Source: Paenibacillus sp. MSJ-34 (lineage in GTDB: Bacteria > Bacillota > Bacilli > Paenibacillales > Paenibacillaceae). Taken from it: a stretch of DNA of 64,000 nt. Numbering within the stretch: the first letter of the stretch is position 1; the number at the start of each line of letters is the position of its first letter. The translations under genes and the position numbers were made by a program. Below, in pieces: positions 35,785 through 43,370 of the stretch. The notes beneath the pieces are model-generated. The model made no database searches, had not been told where the DNA came from, and worked only from the letters and a program-made list of their open reading frames with translations. The stretch lies in the NCBI RefSeq assembly GCF_018918005.1, contig NZ_JAHLPR010000035.1:1-64000 (forward strand). The letters run 5' to 3'.

Positions 35785-36684
35785 ATGAAGCGGCGAACGG
35801 CGGCTATGATGAAGGAAGACAATCCGTTTCGGAATCGGGGGAAGTTGGATATGTTCAAAAAATCGTACAGCGATTTGTATGTCTTTATCGCTTTTGTATA
35901 TATTGCGACGACAGTGTGCATTTTCTCCGGCATCGAGTTGATTCAGGCGATCGGCCAGGCTACGCCGTTGCTCGGAGTCGTTCTGGTGCGGCTGCTGTTC
36001 CGCATGCGGGAAGAAAAGCCGCAGCCGTTAGGCTTGAAGAAATTGGGGGGAATTCGCTGGCATCTTTTTGCTCTATTGGCCGGCATCCCCGTTATGTTCA
36101 GCTTTTTGACGGCATGGCTGCTTGGCTTGGCGGATTTGCCCGCCCTCGCTTCGTTGCCGGAAGGCATCACGCAAGGGGACCGTTTTATGATGATTTTGCG
36201 TGCGACGAGCGCGCCGTTGTTCCTGCTCATGCCGCTAGTATTCGCTTTGACCGAAGAGGTTGGATGGCGGGGATATTTGCAGCCGCGGCTAACGGATATC
36301 TTCGGGGAGCGAGGGGCCGTTTTTGTTACCGGTGCGATCTGGGCGTTCTACCATTATCCCTTCTATGCCGCGGGGTATAACGATGCGGGCGACGTCGGAA
36401 TCAACATGGCCCTGTTTACGTTGACGCTGCTGCCTTTGTCCGCCGTTATGGGCTGGATTCGAATCCGGAGCGGCAGCATTTGGCCGTTAGTGCTGTTTCA
36501 CGCGGTCATCAATCATCAACGTACGTTTTGGGAGAGCGTCTTTTACGAGAAACAGGAAGGGTGGAACTATGTGGCGGGCGAAGCGGGTCTCGTCTCGCTG
36601 CTGTTATGGACGATTATGGCCGTCGTGTTGTGGATGCCGAAACTGTCTCGTTCGCAAACGGCATCCTTGAGACGGTTTCCGTAA
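35785..36684 (+). CDS. CPBP family intramembrane glutamic endopeptidase
   Basis: A multi-pass protein (about eight segments) of the CPBP/CAAX-protease (Abi) family, which cleaves membrane or prenyl-like substrates or has self-immunity roles. Motif 1 is LTEEVGWRGYLQPRL with the catalytic EExxxR, motif 2 is FYHYPFY, and motif 3 is LFHAVINH. The start is ambiguous: 35785 gives 299 residues with AGGGAA about 10 nt upstream; ATG 35851 with GGGGGAAG upstream gives 277. Transcribed divergently from the TetR operon. No direct partner nearby; function beyond the family call is unknown. Confidence 0.82.
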   Translation: MKRRTAAMMKEDNPFRNRGKLDMFKKSYSDLYVFIAFVYIATTVCIFSGIELIQAIGQATPLLGVVLVRLLFRMREEKPQPLGLKKLGGIRWHLFALLAGIPVMFSFLTAWLLGLADLPALASLPEGITQGDRFMMILRATSAPLFLLMPLVFALTEEVGWRGYLQPRLTDIFGERGAVFVTGAIWAFYHYPFYAAGYNDAGDVGINMALFTLTLLPLSAVMGWIRIRSGSIWPLVLFHAVINHQRTFWESVFYEKQEGWNYVAGEAGLVSLLLWTIMAVVLWMPKLSRSQTASLRRFP

Positions 36685-36776
36685 GGATGCCGGTTCGGAT
36701 TAGATATATTTCCGGCGCTCCGGGAATCGTAGTACAATACATGTATGAACGACTCAGCAGACAAGGAGTGAAAGCG

Positions 36777-37568
36777 ATGGATTTGCAGTTGCAAGGCCGG
36801 ACGGCGATCGTGCTCGCTTCGTCGAAAGGATTGGGCAAGGCGACGGCGCTGCAATTGGCCAAGGAAGGCGCGAATGTGACGCTATCGGGCAGGAGCGAGG
36901 AGACGCTGCGGCTGGCGGCGGAGGAGCTGGAAGCGGCGGCCGGCGGGCGGAAACCGCTTGCGGTACAAGCCGACGTAACGAAGGCGGACGATATCGCGCG
37001 GATCGTGCGGGAGACGGCGGAACGTTTCGGCGCCGTGGACATTCTGATCAACAATGCGGGCGGCCCGGCGCCGGGCACGTTCGACCGGTTGACGGACGAA
37101 CAGTGGCAGCAAGGCTTCGAATTGACGCTGCTCAGTTTCGTTCGTTCGATTCGCGAGGCGCTGCCTTATATGCGCAAGCAGCGTTTCGGGCGCATCGTCA
37201 ATTTCACGTCGACGTCCATGAAGCAGCCGATCGACAATTTGCTGCTGTCCACAACGTTTCGCGTCGGCGTCATGGGCCTGGCCAAATCGCTCGCGTCCGA
37301 GCTGGCGCCGAGCGGCATCTTGATTAATACGCTCGGTCCGGGCCGGTTTGCGACGGATCGGGTATTGCACTTGGACGGCATTCAAGCCGAGGCGGCCGGC
37401 ATGCCGCTCGCGCAGATTCAGGCGCAAGAAGCGGCCCGCATCCCGCTCGGCCGTTACGGCGAGCCGGAGGAATTCGGGCGGCTGGCGGCGTTTCTCGCCT
37501 CCCCGGCCAACAGCTATATGACCGGGCAAGCGCTCTTGATTGACGGCGGAGTCGTGAAGGCGATGTAA
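36777..37568 (+). CDS. SDR family oxidoreductase with an atypical active site
   Basis: A protein of 263 residues with the classical SDR Rossmann fold: ASSKGLGKATALQLAKEGAN, ILINNAGG and a C-terminal MTGQALLIDGG. The usual YxxxK catalytic pair is absent: the aligned region reads STTFRVGVMGLAKSLASELA, with Phe at the Tyr position. This matches a known subgroup of 3-oxoacyl-ACP-reductase-like SDRs lacking the canonical tyrosine, so the reaction is uncertain. AAGGAG lies 8 nt before the ATG at 36777; the frame is open further upstream but overlaps the CPBP gene. Confidence 0.82.
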   Translation: MDLQLQGRTAIVLASSKGLGKATALQLAKEGANVTLSGRSEETLRLAAEELEAAAGGRKPLAVQADVTKADDIARIVRETAERFGAVDILINNAGGPAPGTFDRLTDEQWQQGFELTLLSFVRSIREALPYMRKQRFGRIVNFTSTSMKQPIDNLLLSTTFRVGVMGLAKSLASELAPSGILINTLGPGRFATDRVLHLDGIQAEAAGMPLAQIQAQEAARIPLGRYGEPEEFGRLAAFLASPANSYMTGQALLIDGGVVKAM

Positions 37569-37608
37569 GCGCGGGCGGGGCGGCGCGATGTGCGTGAAAG
37601 GTCAAAGA

Positions 37609-37647
37609 GGAAGATGTTTGCTGGCCGGCAAGCATCTTCCTTTTCTT
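37609..37647. terminator. Bidirectional terminator between SDR and GntR genes
   Basis: GGAAGATG and CATCTTCC form the outer stem with an additional TTGC/GCAA inner pairing, followed by TTTTCTTTT. It separates two convergent genes. Confidence 0.7.
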
Positions 37648-38370
37648 TTAAAGATGGAGATAATCGTTCAGATCTTCCCCGGATAATTTCCTTTTTATTC
37701 GCAGAACGTTTCGTCTCAAGTTTAACATGACCAGACTAACCGCAAGTTTTTCGTCCTTCATCCGGATCGATTCGTAAATTTGTTTATGCAGTTTATAGCT
37801 GTCTTTCAAATTATGCTCCGCGAACACCCTGTTCAACTCGTCGAGATAATGGACGTAATCGCTTTGGATGGACATGACGGAATGAGACAAGACCTTATTG
37901 TGGGCTCCTTTTAAAATAGCCAGATGGAATCGCACGTCCGCTTTGGAGTACTTTTTATAATCATGGGTATTTTTCTCCATGTCGGCGAGGGCGGCTTCAA
38001 TTTCTTCCATATCCTCCCTTGTAGCGTTGCGAATGCAAAGCTCCACAGCTTTGACCTCGATCGCTTCCCGAAACTCGGTCATGTCGAGCAGTTCCTTGTC
38101 GGTAAAATTGACAATAATGCGATTGGGCGTCGAATCGGCTTGGTTGATATAATTGGATACAAAAGAGCCTTTCCCTTGATGCGTCGTAATCAGTCCCATG
38201 GTGCGGAGCATTTGTAGAGCCGCGCGAATGCTGACTTTGCTGATGCCAAGCTCGGCATGCAATTCGCTTTCCGACGGAATTTTGGTTCCGGCTTTCCATT
38301 CGCCCGTTTCGATTTTATTCAAACAATAATGGTAGACTTTGTCAACGATGCTTTGACGTTTATTTTCCAA
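37648..38370 (-). CDS. GntR family regulator, FadR/FCD subgroup
   Basis: A regulator of 240 residues: a GntR winged helix (about 10-75, KIPSESELHAELGISKVSIR and GLITTHQGKGSFVSNY) and a helical FCD ligand domain (about 95-230) with metal-binding-type histidines. The TTG at 38370 is preferred because AGGTGA lies 7 nt upstream; an ATG-started reading to 38436 has no clear site. It is the third gene of an operon with a GntP permease and an esterase, and it likely controls that operon through the repeats at 40735-40822. FCD regulators commonly sense sugar acids or organic acids. Confidence 0.8.
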   Translation of the reverse strand: MENKRQSIVDKVYHYCLNKIETGEWKAGTKIPSESELHAELGISKVSIRAALQMLRTMGLITTHQGKGSFVSNYINQADSTPNRIIVNFTDKELLDMTEFREAIEVKAVELCIRNATREDMEEIEAALADMEKNTHDYKKYSKADVRFHLAILKGAHNKVLSHSVMSIQSDYVHYLDELNRVFAEHNLKDSYKLHKQIYESIRMKDEKLAVSLVMLNLRRNVLRIKRKLSGEDLNDYLHL

Positions 38371-38448
38371 CTTGCATTCACCTGACTCGCCCCGAAACTT
38401 TACCCGAAGTATACTATTAAAGCCGGAGCTAGTCAATGAAAGGGAAGG

Positions 38449-39279
38449 CTATAGGAAAGAGGGATCCTCCAACCCCTTAGCGTCGTTAACGATGCCGAAT
38501 TTTCGAAGCATTACCGGCAGTTCGCGATTCCAAAATGCCCAATCATGCCCGCCGTCGCTTTCCTCGAAAGTATAGTCGAAGGAAGTGCGTTTCAGCATAA
38601 AATCGCGGAAGGCGATATTCGTTTGATATAGCGGGTCGCTTTTTCCGCAGCTATGATAAATGATAGGTTTGGGAACGTCCTTTGTATCCAGTTCGCCGGC
38701 GATGTGGAACAGGTCGTTTACCGTATGGGCCAATTCTTCTTTTCCGCCGAAAACGTTATAGAAATTATCCTCAAAATCCGAAACGGTAAACATCGAGCTC
38801 CGACTTGCCGCCTCCAAAGCTTCCGATGGAGAGATTGCGCCGGAAAGGCAGCCGGCCGCGACGAAACGATCGGGACAATTCAGCGCCAATTTCAAAGCTC
38901 CGTAACCTCCCATGGACAGGCCGGCGACATAGTTGTCTTCCCGCTTATCGGAGGCCGGGAAGAAATTGCTTACCACGATCGGCAGTTCCTGCGAGAAAAA
39001 CTCGAAATAGCGGTGGCCGTGTTTGCTATCCGTATAAAAGCTTCGATGAGCGTTCGGCATTACGACGATAATATCGTAATCTCTCACCAGCAGTTCGATC
39101 AGACTTTTGCGGAGCCAGGAAGTATGGTCGTCGGAATGGCCGTGCAGCAGATAGAGCACGGGATATTTTTTGTCCGGGTTCGGGACATGAGGCTGCTGTC
39201 TCTTCTCCGGAAGAAGCACTGTCATGGAGCTGTCCATTCCTAATGTGTACGAAAAAAAGTTGCAATTGATAAGTGCCAT
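38449..39279 (-). CDS. Esterase D/tributyrin-esterase family alpha/beta hydrolase
   Basis: A cytoplasmic hydrolase of 276 residues with YPVLYLLHGHSDDHTSWLRK at the oxyanion side, the nucleophile elbow GLSMGGYGALK, and a late His in ESDGGHDWAFW. This fits the EstA/FrmB-like family that removes acetyl or feruloyl groups or acts on simple esters. The start at 39279 is preferred over 39291 because AAAGGA lies at usable distance from both but the second ATG matches family starts. It sits between a GntP permease and a GntR regulator, so it may deacylate an imported sugar acid; that is inference. Confidence 0.8.
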   Translation of the reverse strand: MALINCNFFSYTLGMDSSMTVLLPEKRQQPHVPNPDKKYPVLYLLHGHSDDHTSWLRKSLIELLVRDYDIIVVMPNAHRSFYTDSKHGHRYFEFFSQELPIVVSNFFPASDKREDNYVAGLSMGGYGALKLALNCPDRFVAAGCLSGAISPSEALEAASRSSMFTVSDFEDNFYNVFGGKEELAHTVNDLFHIAGELDTKDVPKPIIYHSCGKSDPLYQTNIAFRDFMLKRTSFDYTFEESDGGHDWAFWNRELPVMLRKFGIVNDAKGLEDPSFL

Positions 39280-39315
39280 GCTTAAAACCATCCTTTTATT
39301 TTTATGAAAATGAAA

Positions 39316-40683
39316 TTATGAAACGAAGAAGCTGATAATCAGTAGAATGAAAAAAGTAACAAGGGCCGAAACGCCTGTAAAGACGGTCCAGGATTTAAAG
39401 GTAGATTTAATATCGAGATTTAAATATTCCTTGAACATCCAGAACCCGGAATCGTTGACGATCGAGAACGACGAAGCGCCATTGGCGATAACCAGGCCTA
39501 CGAGCGCAAGATATGTCGGGGAAAGCGCCGCCGTTTGCGGCATAGCCGCCAAAATGCCCGCAGTCATCGTCATGGACACGATTGCGGAGCCGACGGAGAT
39601 TCGCAGCGCAACCGCGATGACGAACGCCACGACGATCATCGGCATGTTCAAGCCTGAGACGAAGTCGCCGATCAACTTTCCCGTTCCGGAATATTCGAGC
39701 ATATATCTGAGGACGCCGCCGCCGGCCGTAACGAGAATAATGACCGCAACGGGGTTCAGCGCTTTTGTCATCATCTTCTCGATCTGCTCGGCTTTGAAAC
39801 CGCGCCGAATCCCCAAGAAGTAAATGGCGAGAATGTTGGCGATCGTCAACGCTGCGAAAGGCTGCCCGATAAATTTGCAAATCGCTTTGATAGCAACGAT
39901 GGCGTCCGATTCGGATTGAATCATGGCCGAACCTGTATTAAGCAAAATGAGCAAAATCGGAGCGATAATAATAAACAGTACGGTGCCGAACGAAACCTCT
40001 TTGACGTTGCTGTCTTTCTCGCTGGAAAGGAACGTCTCCGGTACCGGGACGAACATTTTATTGCCGACGATTTTCCCCAAAAAATAACCCGATACTACCC
40101 AGGAAGGGATAACGACAATAACGGCGATAAGCGTCATAATGCCGAGGTTCGCGCCGAGCTGCCCGGAAATAAGAATGGGGCCGGGAGTCGGGGCGATCAT
40201 CTGGGACAAGCCGATGCCGGCAATCATCGGTATGGTGAATGCCAAGACCGATTTGCCCGTTTGCTTGGCGACTTGAAAGACAAGAGGCAGCAGGATGATG
40301 AATGCGGCGTCGTAAAAGACCGGGATACCGACGAGCAGCGAAGTAATGCCGATGGCGAAAACCGCTCTTTTGTCGCCGAATTTGCCGATCAAGGTGTTGG
40401 CCAGCACCTCGGCGGCTCCCGTAGCCGCAAGCAATCCGCCAAACATGGAACCGAGCCCGACGATCAGCGCGATGGAGCCGAGCGTGTTGCTGATTCCGGT
40501 TGAGAACGCTTTCAAAACCGTGCCGATTGGCATGCCGGAGCCGAAACCGATAAATGCCGCGGCGATCAAGATGGAAATTAAAGAGTGAAGTTTGAGCTTG
40601 ATAATTAGAAACAAAAGCAATGCAAGCCCCAGTAATGCAACAATGACCAGTCTGGTTGGGTCCGCGACGAAAGTCGTGTCCAT
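39316..40683 (-). CDS. GntP family gluconate:H+ symporter/organic acid permease
   Basis: A permease of 455 residues with about 12-14 hydrophobic segments and family features such as GSMFGGLLAATGAAEVLANT, PTPGPILISGQLGANLG and NDSGFWMFKEYL. GntP members import gluconate or related sugar acids with protons. First gene of a leftward operon (permease, esterase, GntR). Two near-identical 23-bp repeats lie 50-140 bp upstream and look like operators. Exact substrate not determined. Confidence 0.88.
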   Translation of the reverse strand: MDTTFVADPTRLVIVALLGLALLLFLIIKLKLHSLISILIAAAFIGFGSGMPIGTVLKAFSTGISNTLGSIALIVGLGSMFGGLLAATGAAEVLANTLIGKFGDKRAVFAIGITSLLVGIPVFYDAAFIILLPLVFQVAKQTGKSVLAFTIPMIAGIGLSQMIAPTPGPILISGQLGANLGIMTLIAVIVVIPSWVVSGYFLGKIVGNKMFVPVPETFLSSEKDSNVKEVSFGTVLFIIIAPILLILLNTGSAMIQSESDAIVAIKAICKFIGQPFAALTIANILAIYFLGIRRGFKAEQIEKMMTKALNPVAVIILVTAGGGVLRYMLEYSGTGKLIGDFVSGLNMPMIVVAFVIAVALRISVGSAIVSMTMTAGILAAMPQTAALSPTYLALVGLVIANGASSFSIVNDSGFWMFKEYLNLDIKSTFKSWTVFTGVSALVTFFILLIISFFVS

Positions 40684-40734
40684 TTGTGATTCCCCCCTGT
40701 AGAAAATAGTAGCTGTGTGAACGAAATGAATTTG

Positions 40735-40822
40735 ATATAACTTAACTAATGTGTTGTAAGTTTTATTCGCAGTGATTACGGCGTTTTTGTATTCATTTCA
40801 TATAACACAACTAATGTGTTGT
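40735..40822. promoter_or_regulatory. Paired 23-bp repeats upstream of gntP-like gene
   Basis: Bases 40735-40757 and 40800-40822 share 21 of 23 positions (ATATAAC, two variable bases, then AACTAATGTGTTGT) and are 65 bp apart. The second contains the dyad ACAAC-N6-GTTGT. Likely GntR-family operators for the permease operon. Confidence 0.55.
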
Positions 40823-40901
40823 TCCAGTATATGCCCATTCGATACGATTGTCAACTGGGGATTTTCCACATGGGGATTTTGCACCGAGTGTTTATCGTCT
40901 G

Positions 40902-41082
40902 TTGGAAATCGTCCAGTCAAAAACGCGGATTTTTCGATTGAAGCGGGTCTCTGTTGGAAAATGTCCAACGTATGAGGCTTAGTTTTGCTATTTGGGTGCG
41001 ATTATGCGGTTTTCGTTGGACAAAATCCAACGAAAGGACGGACATTTCAATTCAGACGGAAAAACCGTTGGATCAAATCCAA
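40902..41082. repeat. Dyad array 1: four TTGGA-N5-TCCAA sites
   Basis: Dyads centred at 40909, 40961, 41023 and 41075; each has TTGGA, five bases, TCCAA (the first ends TCCAG). Arms lengthen outward in the third and fourth (CGTTGGA, CCGTTGGA). Centre spacing is 52, 62 and 52 bp. The same geometry recurs at 48622-48802 and 52723-52906. Confidence 0.8.
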
Positions 41083-41188
41083 CGGCGCTTGGGCCCGTTT
41101 CGCTTTTCGCACGGCTTGTTCGATGTCGTTGAACTTCTAGCGGAACTCACAGCCGTTATTTCAGCTCAATAGGGGGTTTGCAACATGT

Positions 41189-41319
41189 AACGGATCTAGG
41201 GGACGTTATTGTGCGGATAGAACGTCTTTTTGACCCATTTACAAGCAAATAGCGTCTCCTGCTTCCGTTAAAATTTCAATTGTGCTAAAAAAACGAAAAT
41301 AAGGGCGCTCGCTTCCGTT
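41189..41319. repeat. Second repeat family downstream of array 1
   Basis: A unit of the form AATAnCGTC...TTCCGTT occurs inverted at 41189-41210 (AACGGAT...GTTATT) and direct at 41249-41270, with a more diverged direct copy ending at 41319. The two direct TTCCGTT boxes (41263 and 41313) are exactly 50 bp apart. Apart from these repeats, array 1 and the GC-rich tract, the gap 40,684-41,735 holds no gene. Confidence 0.45.
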
Positions 41320-41339
41320 CACATTGCTCGACCGGCGAT

Positions 41340-41736
41340 TCTGGGCTCGCGGGCAGGGCGCATGGCGTCGCCCGTTGCCGGCGCAAGTTCAAACGCTCGC
41401 CCCGCGCCCCCGCCGGCCCAGCGCCCCTGCCGTGCCGCGCCTCGTGCGCCCCCCGCCGGCCCAGCGCTCCTGCCGCGCCCCGTGCGCTCTGCGCAGCAGC
41501 CCCGCACGAGCCACGCGCTCTCGCCCCCCACGCGCGCCGCGCCTCGTGCGCCCGTCGCCGCCCGAGCGCGGCACACGCTCGCCCTGCGCGCTCGAGCCGC
41601 CCGGCGTCCGCATCGCGTGGGCTTGCAGTGCCTCATGCGCCCCCCGCCGGCCCAGCGCCCCTACCGCGCAGCGCCCCGTGCGCTCTGCGCAGCAGCCCCG
41701 CGCGAGCCACGCGCTCTCGCCCCCCACGCGCGCCGC
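41340..41736. repeat. Very GC-rich tract with a 66-bp direct repeat
   Basis: A tract of roughly 400 bp, about four-fifths G+C and mostly C on the plus strand. Bases 41475-41540 and 41671-41736 are 66-bp direct repeats with one mismatch, each preceded by a further similar GCCGGCCCAGCGC segment. It abuts the stop of the response-regulator gene. Open readings here (for example 41324-41791) are composition artefacts. Confidence 0.7.
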
Positions 41737-43367
41737 TACTTCAAATGCAGCTTGCGGAATTGCTTCGGCGACATCCCCTCGAAACGTTTGAACGCCTTGC
41801 TGAAATATTTCTCGTCCTGGTAGCCGACGCTGCTGGCGATCGACGATATTTTCAGTTCCGAATCGGCGAGCAGCACCTTGGCGCGGTCGATCCGCAGGCG
41901 GGAGACGAAATCAGTCAAATTTTCGCCGAATTGTTGCTTGAACGTGCGCGAAATATGGCTTGGGCTTAAATAAAATTGTTCCGCCAACTTTTGCAAATTC
42001 AATTCCTCGCAGTAGTGCGCGCGAATATATTGTTTAATTTCGTGGATCGTATTCGCCTGCTGGCGCCGTTCGAAGAGACGGCCCGTTTCGCTTAACATCT
42101 CTGCCATTTTGTCGACCCATACTTCCAGCGACAGCTCCTCCCATTCGTTTAACGGAAGGGCAAAGGACAGATCGGCCTCAATCAGCATCGGCAGGTCCGA
42201 CCCGACCGACGGGTCCGTCGGATCCGGCATCGTATCGATCTCTTTGGCCCATTTCGACTGCAGCAATACGAACTCCTGCCACCACAATTCGAGCTGCCGC
42301 ACGGTGATCGAAGGCAGTTCGCCCGCTTTCCGCGCCCACTCCATTAGCAATGCCCGGACGGAATCGGCGTCGTTGCGCCGGATTGCGAACAGCAGCCGAT
42401 CGGCATAATCGGATAAAGGAACCTGATGCGGAACGAACTGCTGGTCGTTGTAATAATGCTCGTACTGGAACCGTTCCAGCAAATTGCGCTGTTTCAATGC
42501 GGTTCGCGCATCGGAATACGCTCTGGGCAAGCCTTGCGGAAATGGCGACGTTCGTCCGATGCCGATATAGAAACGGCCGCGCAGCGCCGTATACAACGCT
42601 TCCTGAATTTGCGCGACGAACTGCGGCACATCGGGTAAACGTTTGAAAAACAGCAGCACGATTTCGTTTTTGTCGTTCCAATTTTGAAAAGCGAGCCCCG
42701 TATTGTCTTTCTGCATCAGTTCATTGCAAATATTCGCAATCGAAAAGATGAGCAGATCAAGCGCAAAGGCGAATTTGCGGCGCAACCCGAAATCGAGCAC
42801 ATCGAGCGTAATGACGGCCGCGCGGCATTGGCGCGTCTCGCGCCCGATATTGTATTCTTCCTGCAGCGTGCGGGAGACCGCGCTATACTGGTCGGGATCT
42901 TGAATGAGCCGCGAGAACAAATTGTCGGCTAATACGGGCTTATATTGATTCGCCCGCATATGGATCTCCTGGGTCTTCGTTCTCGTCTGCTCTTCCCGGT
43001 TCCAGCAGGCGAGCGCCTTCTCGAATACTTCCGTTAACTCCTCTTCGTCAATCGGTTTCAGAATATAATCGAAACTGCCGAATTTCAGCGCGCTGCGTAC
43101 ATAATGAAAATCGTTGTAGCCGCTAATAATGACGACTTTCATCCGTTCGTCGTGTTCGTGAATCCACTTCAACACTTCAATGCCGTCCATCCCCGGCATG
43201 CGGATATCGGTGAAGACGATTTGCGGTTTTTCCCTTTGCATGATTTCAATCGCTTCCATGCCGCTGCAAGCTTCCATGACTTCCTGCACTCCATACCGAT
43301 CCCACGGTATCAGAAGCCGGATGGACTCCCGAACGGGAGGCTCGTCGTCGATGATCAAAATTTTCAT
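41736..43367 (-). CDS. YesN-type response regulator with AraC output domain
   Basis: A protein of 543 residues: an N-terminal receiver (about 1-120; IIDDEPPVRESIRLLIPWDR, phospho-Asp in VFTDIRMPGMDGIEVLKWI near residue 55, Lys in YILKPIDEEEL), a long helical linker, and a C-terminal AraC HTH pair (about 440-543; LAEQFYLSPSHISRTFKQQF and SVGYQDEKYFSKAFKRFEGM). It follows the YesM-type kinase gene by 3 bp. With the divergent ABC importer this is the usual Paenibacillus system that switches on sugar or oligosaccharide uptake in response to an external cue. Confidence 0.9.
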   Translation of the reverse strand: MKILIIDDEPPVRESIRLLIPWDRYGVQEVMEACSGMEAIEIMQREKPQIVFTDIRMPGMDGIEVLKWIHEHDERMKVVIISGYNDFHYVRSALKFGSFDYILKPIDEEELTEVFEKALACWNREEQTRTKTQEIHMRANQYKPVLADNLFSRLIQDPDQYSAVSRTLQEEYNIGRETRQCRAAVITLDVLDFGLRRKFAFALDLLIFSIANICNELMQKDNTGLAFQNWNDKNEIVLLFFKRLPDVPQFVAQIQEALYTALRGRFYIGIGRTSPFPQGLPRAYSDARTALKQRNLLERFQYEHYYNDQQFVPHQVPLSDYADRLLFAIRRNDADSVRALLMEWARKAGELPSITVRQLELWWQEFVLLQSKWAKEIDTMPDPTDPSVGSDLPMLIEADLSFALPLNEWEELSLEVWVDKMAEMLSETGRLFERRQQANTIHEIKQYIRAHYCEELNLQKLAEQFYLSPSHISRTFKQQFGENLTDFVSRLRIDRAKVLLADSELKISSIASSVGYQDEKYFSKAFKRFEGMSPKQFRKLHLK

Positions 43368-43370
43368 AGG

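Noticed and set aside
40902-41082. Array 1 considered as a CRISPR array, because of regularly spaced palindromes
   Set aside because: The repeated part is only a 15-bp dyad with variable centre, spacing is alternating 52/62/52, and no cas genes are present.
41324-41823. Several open frames of 100-155 residues on both strands in the GC-rich tract
   Set aside because: They arise from stop-poor, C-rich repeat DNA, have Pro/Ala/Arg composition artefacts and no ribosome binding sites.
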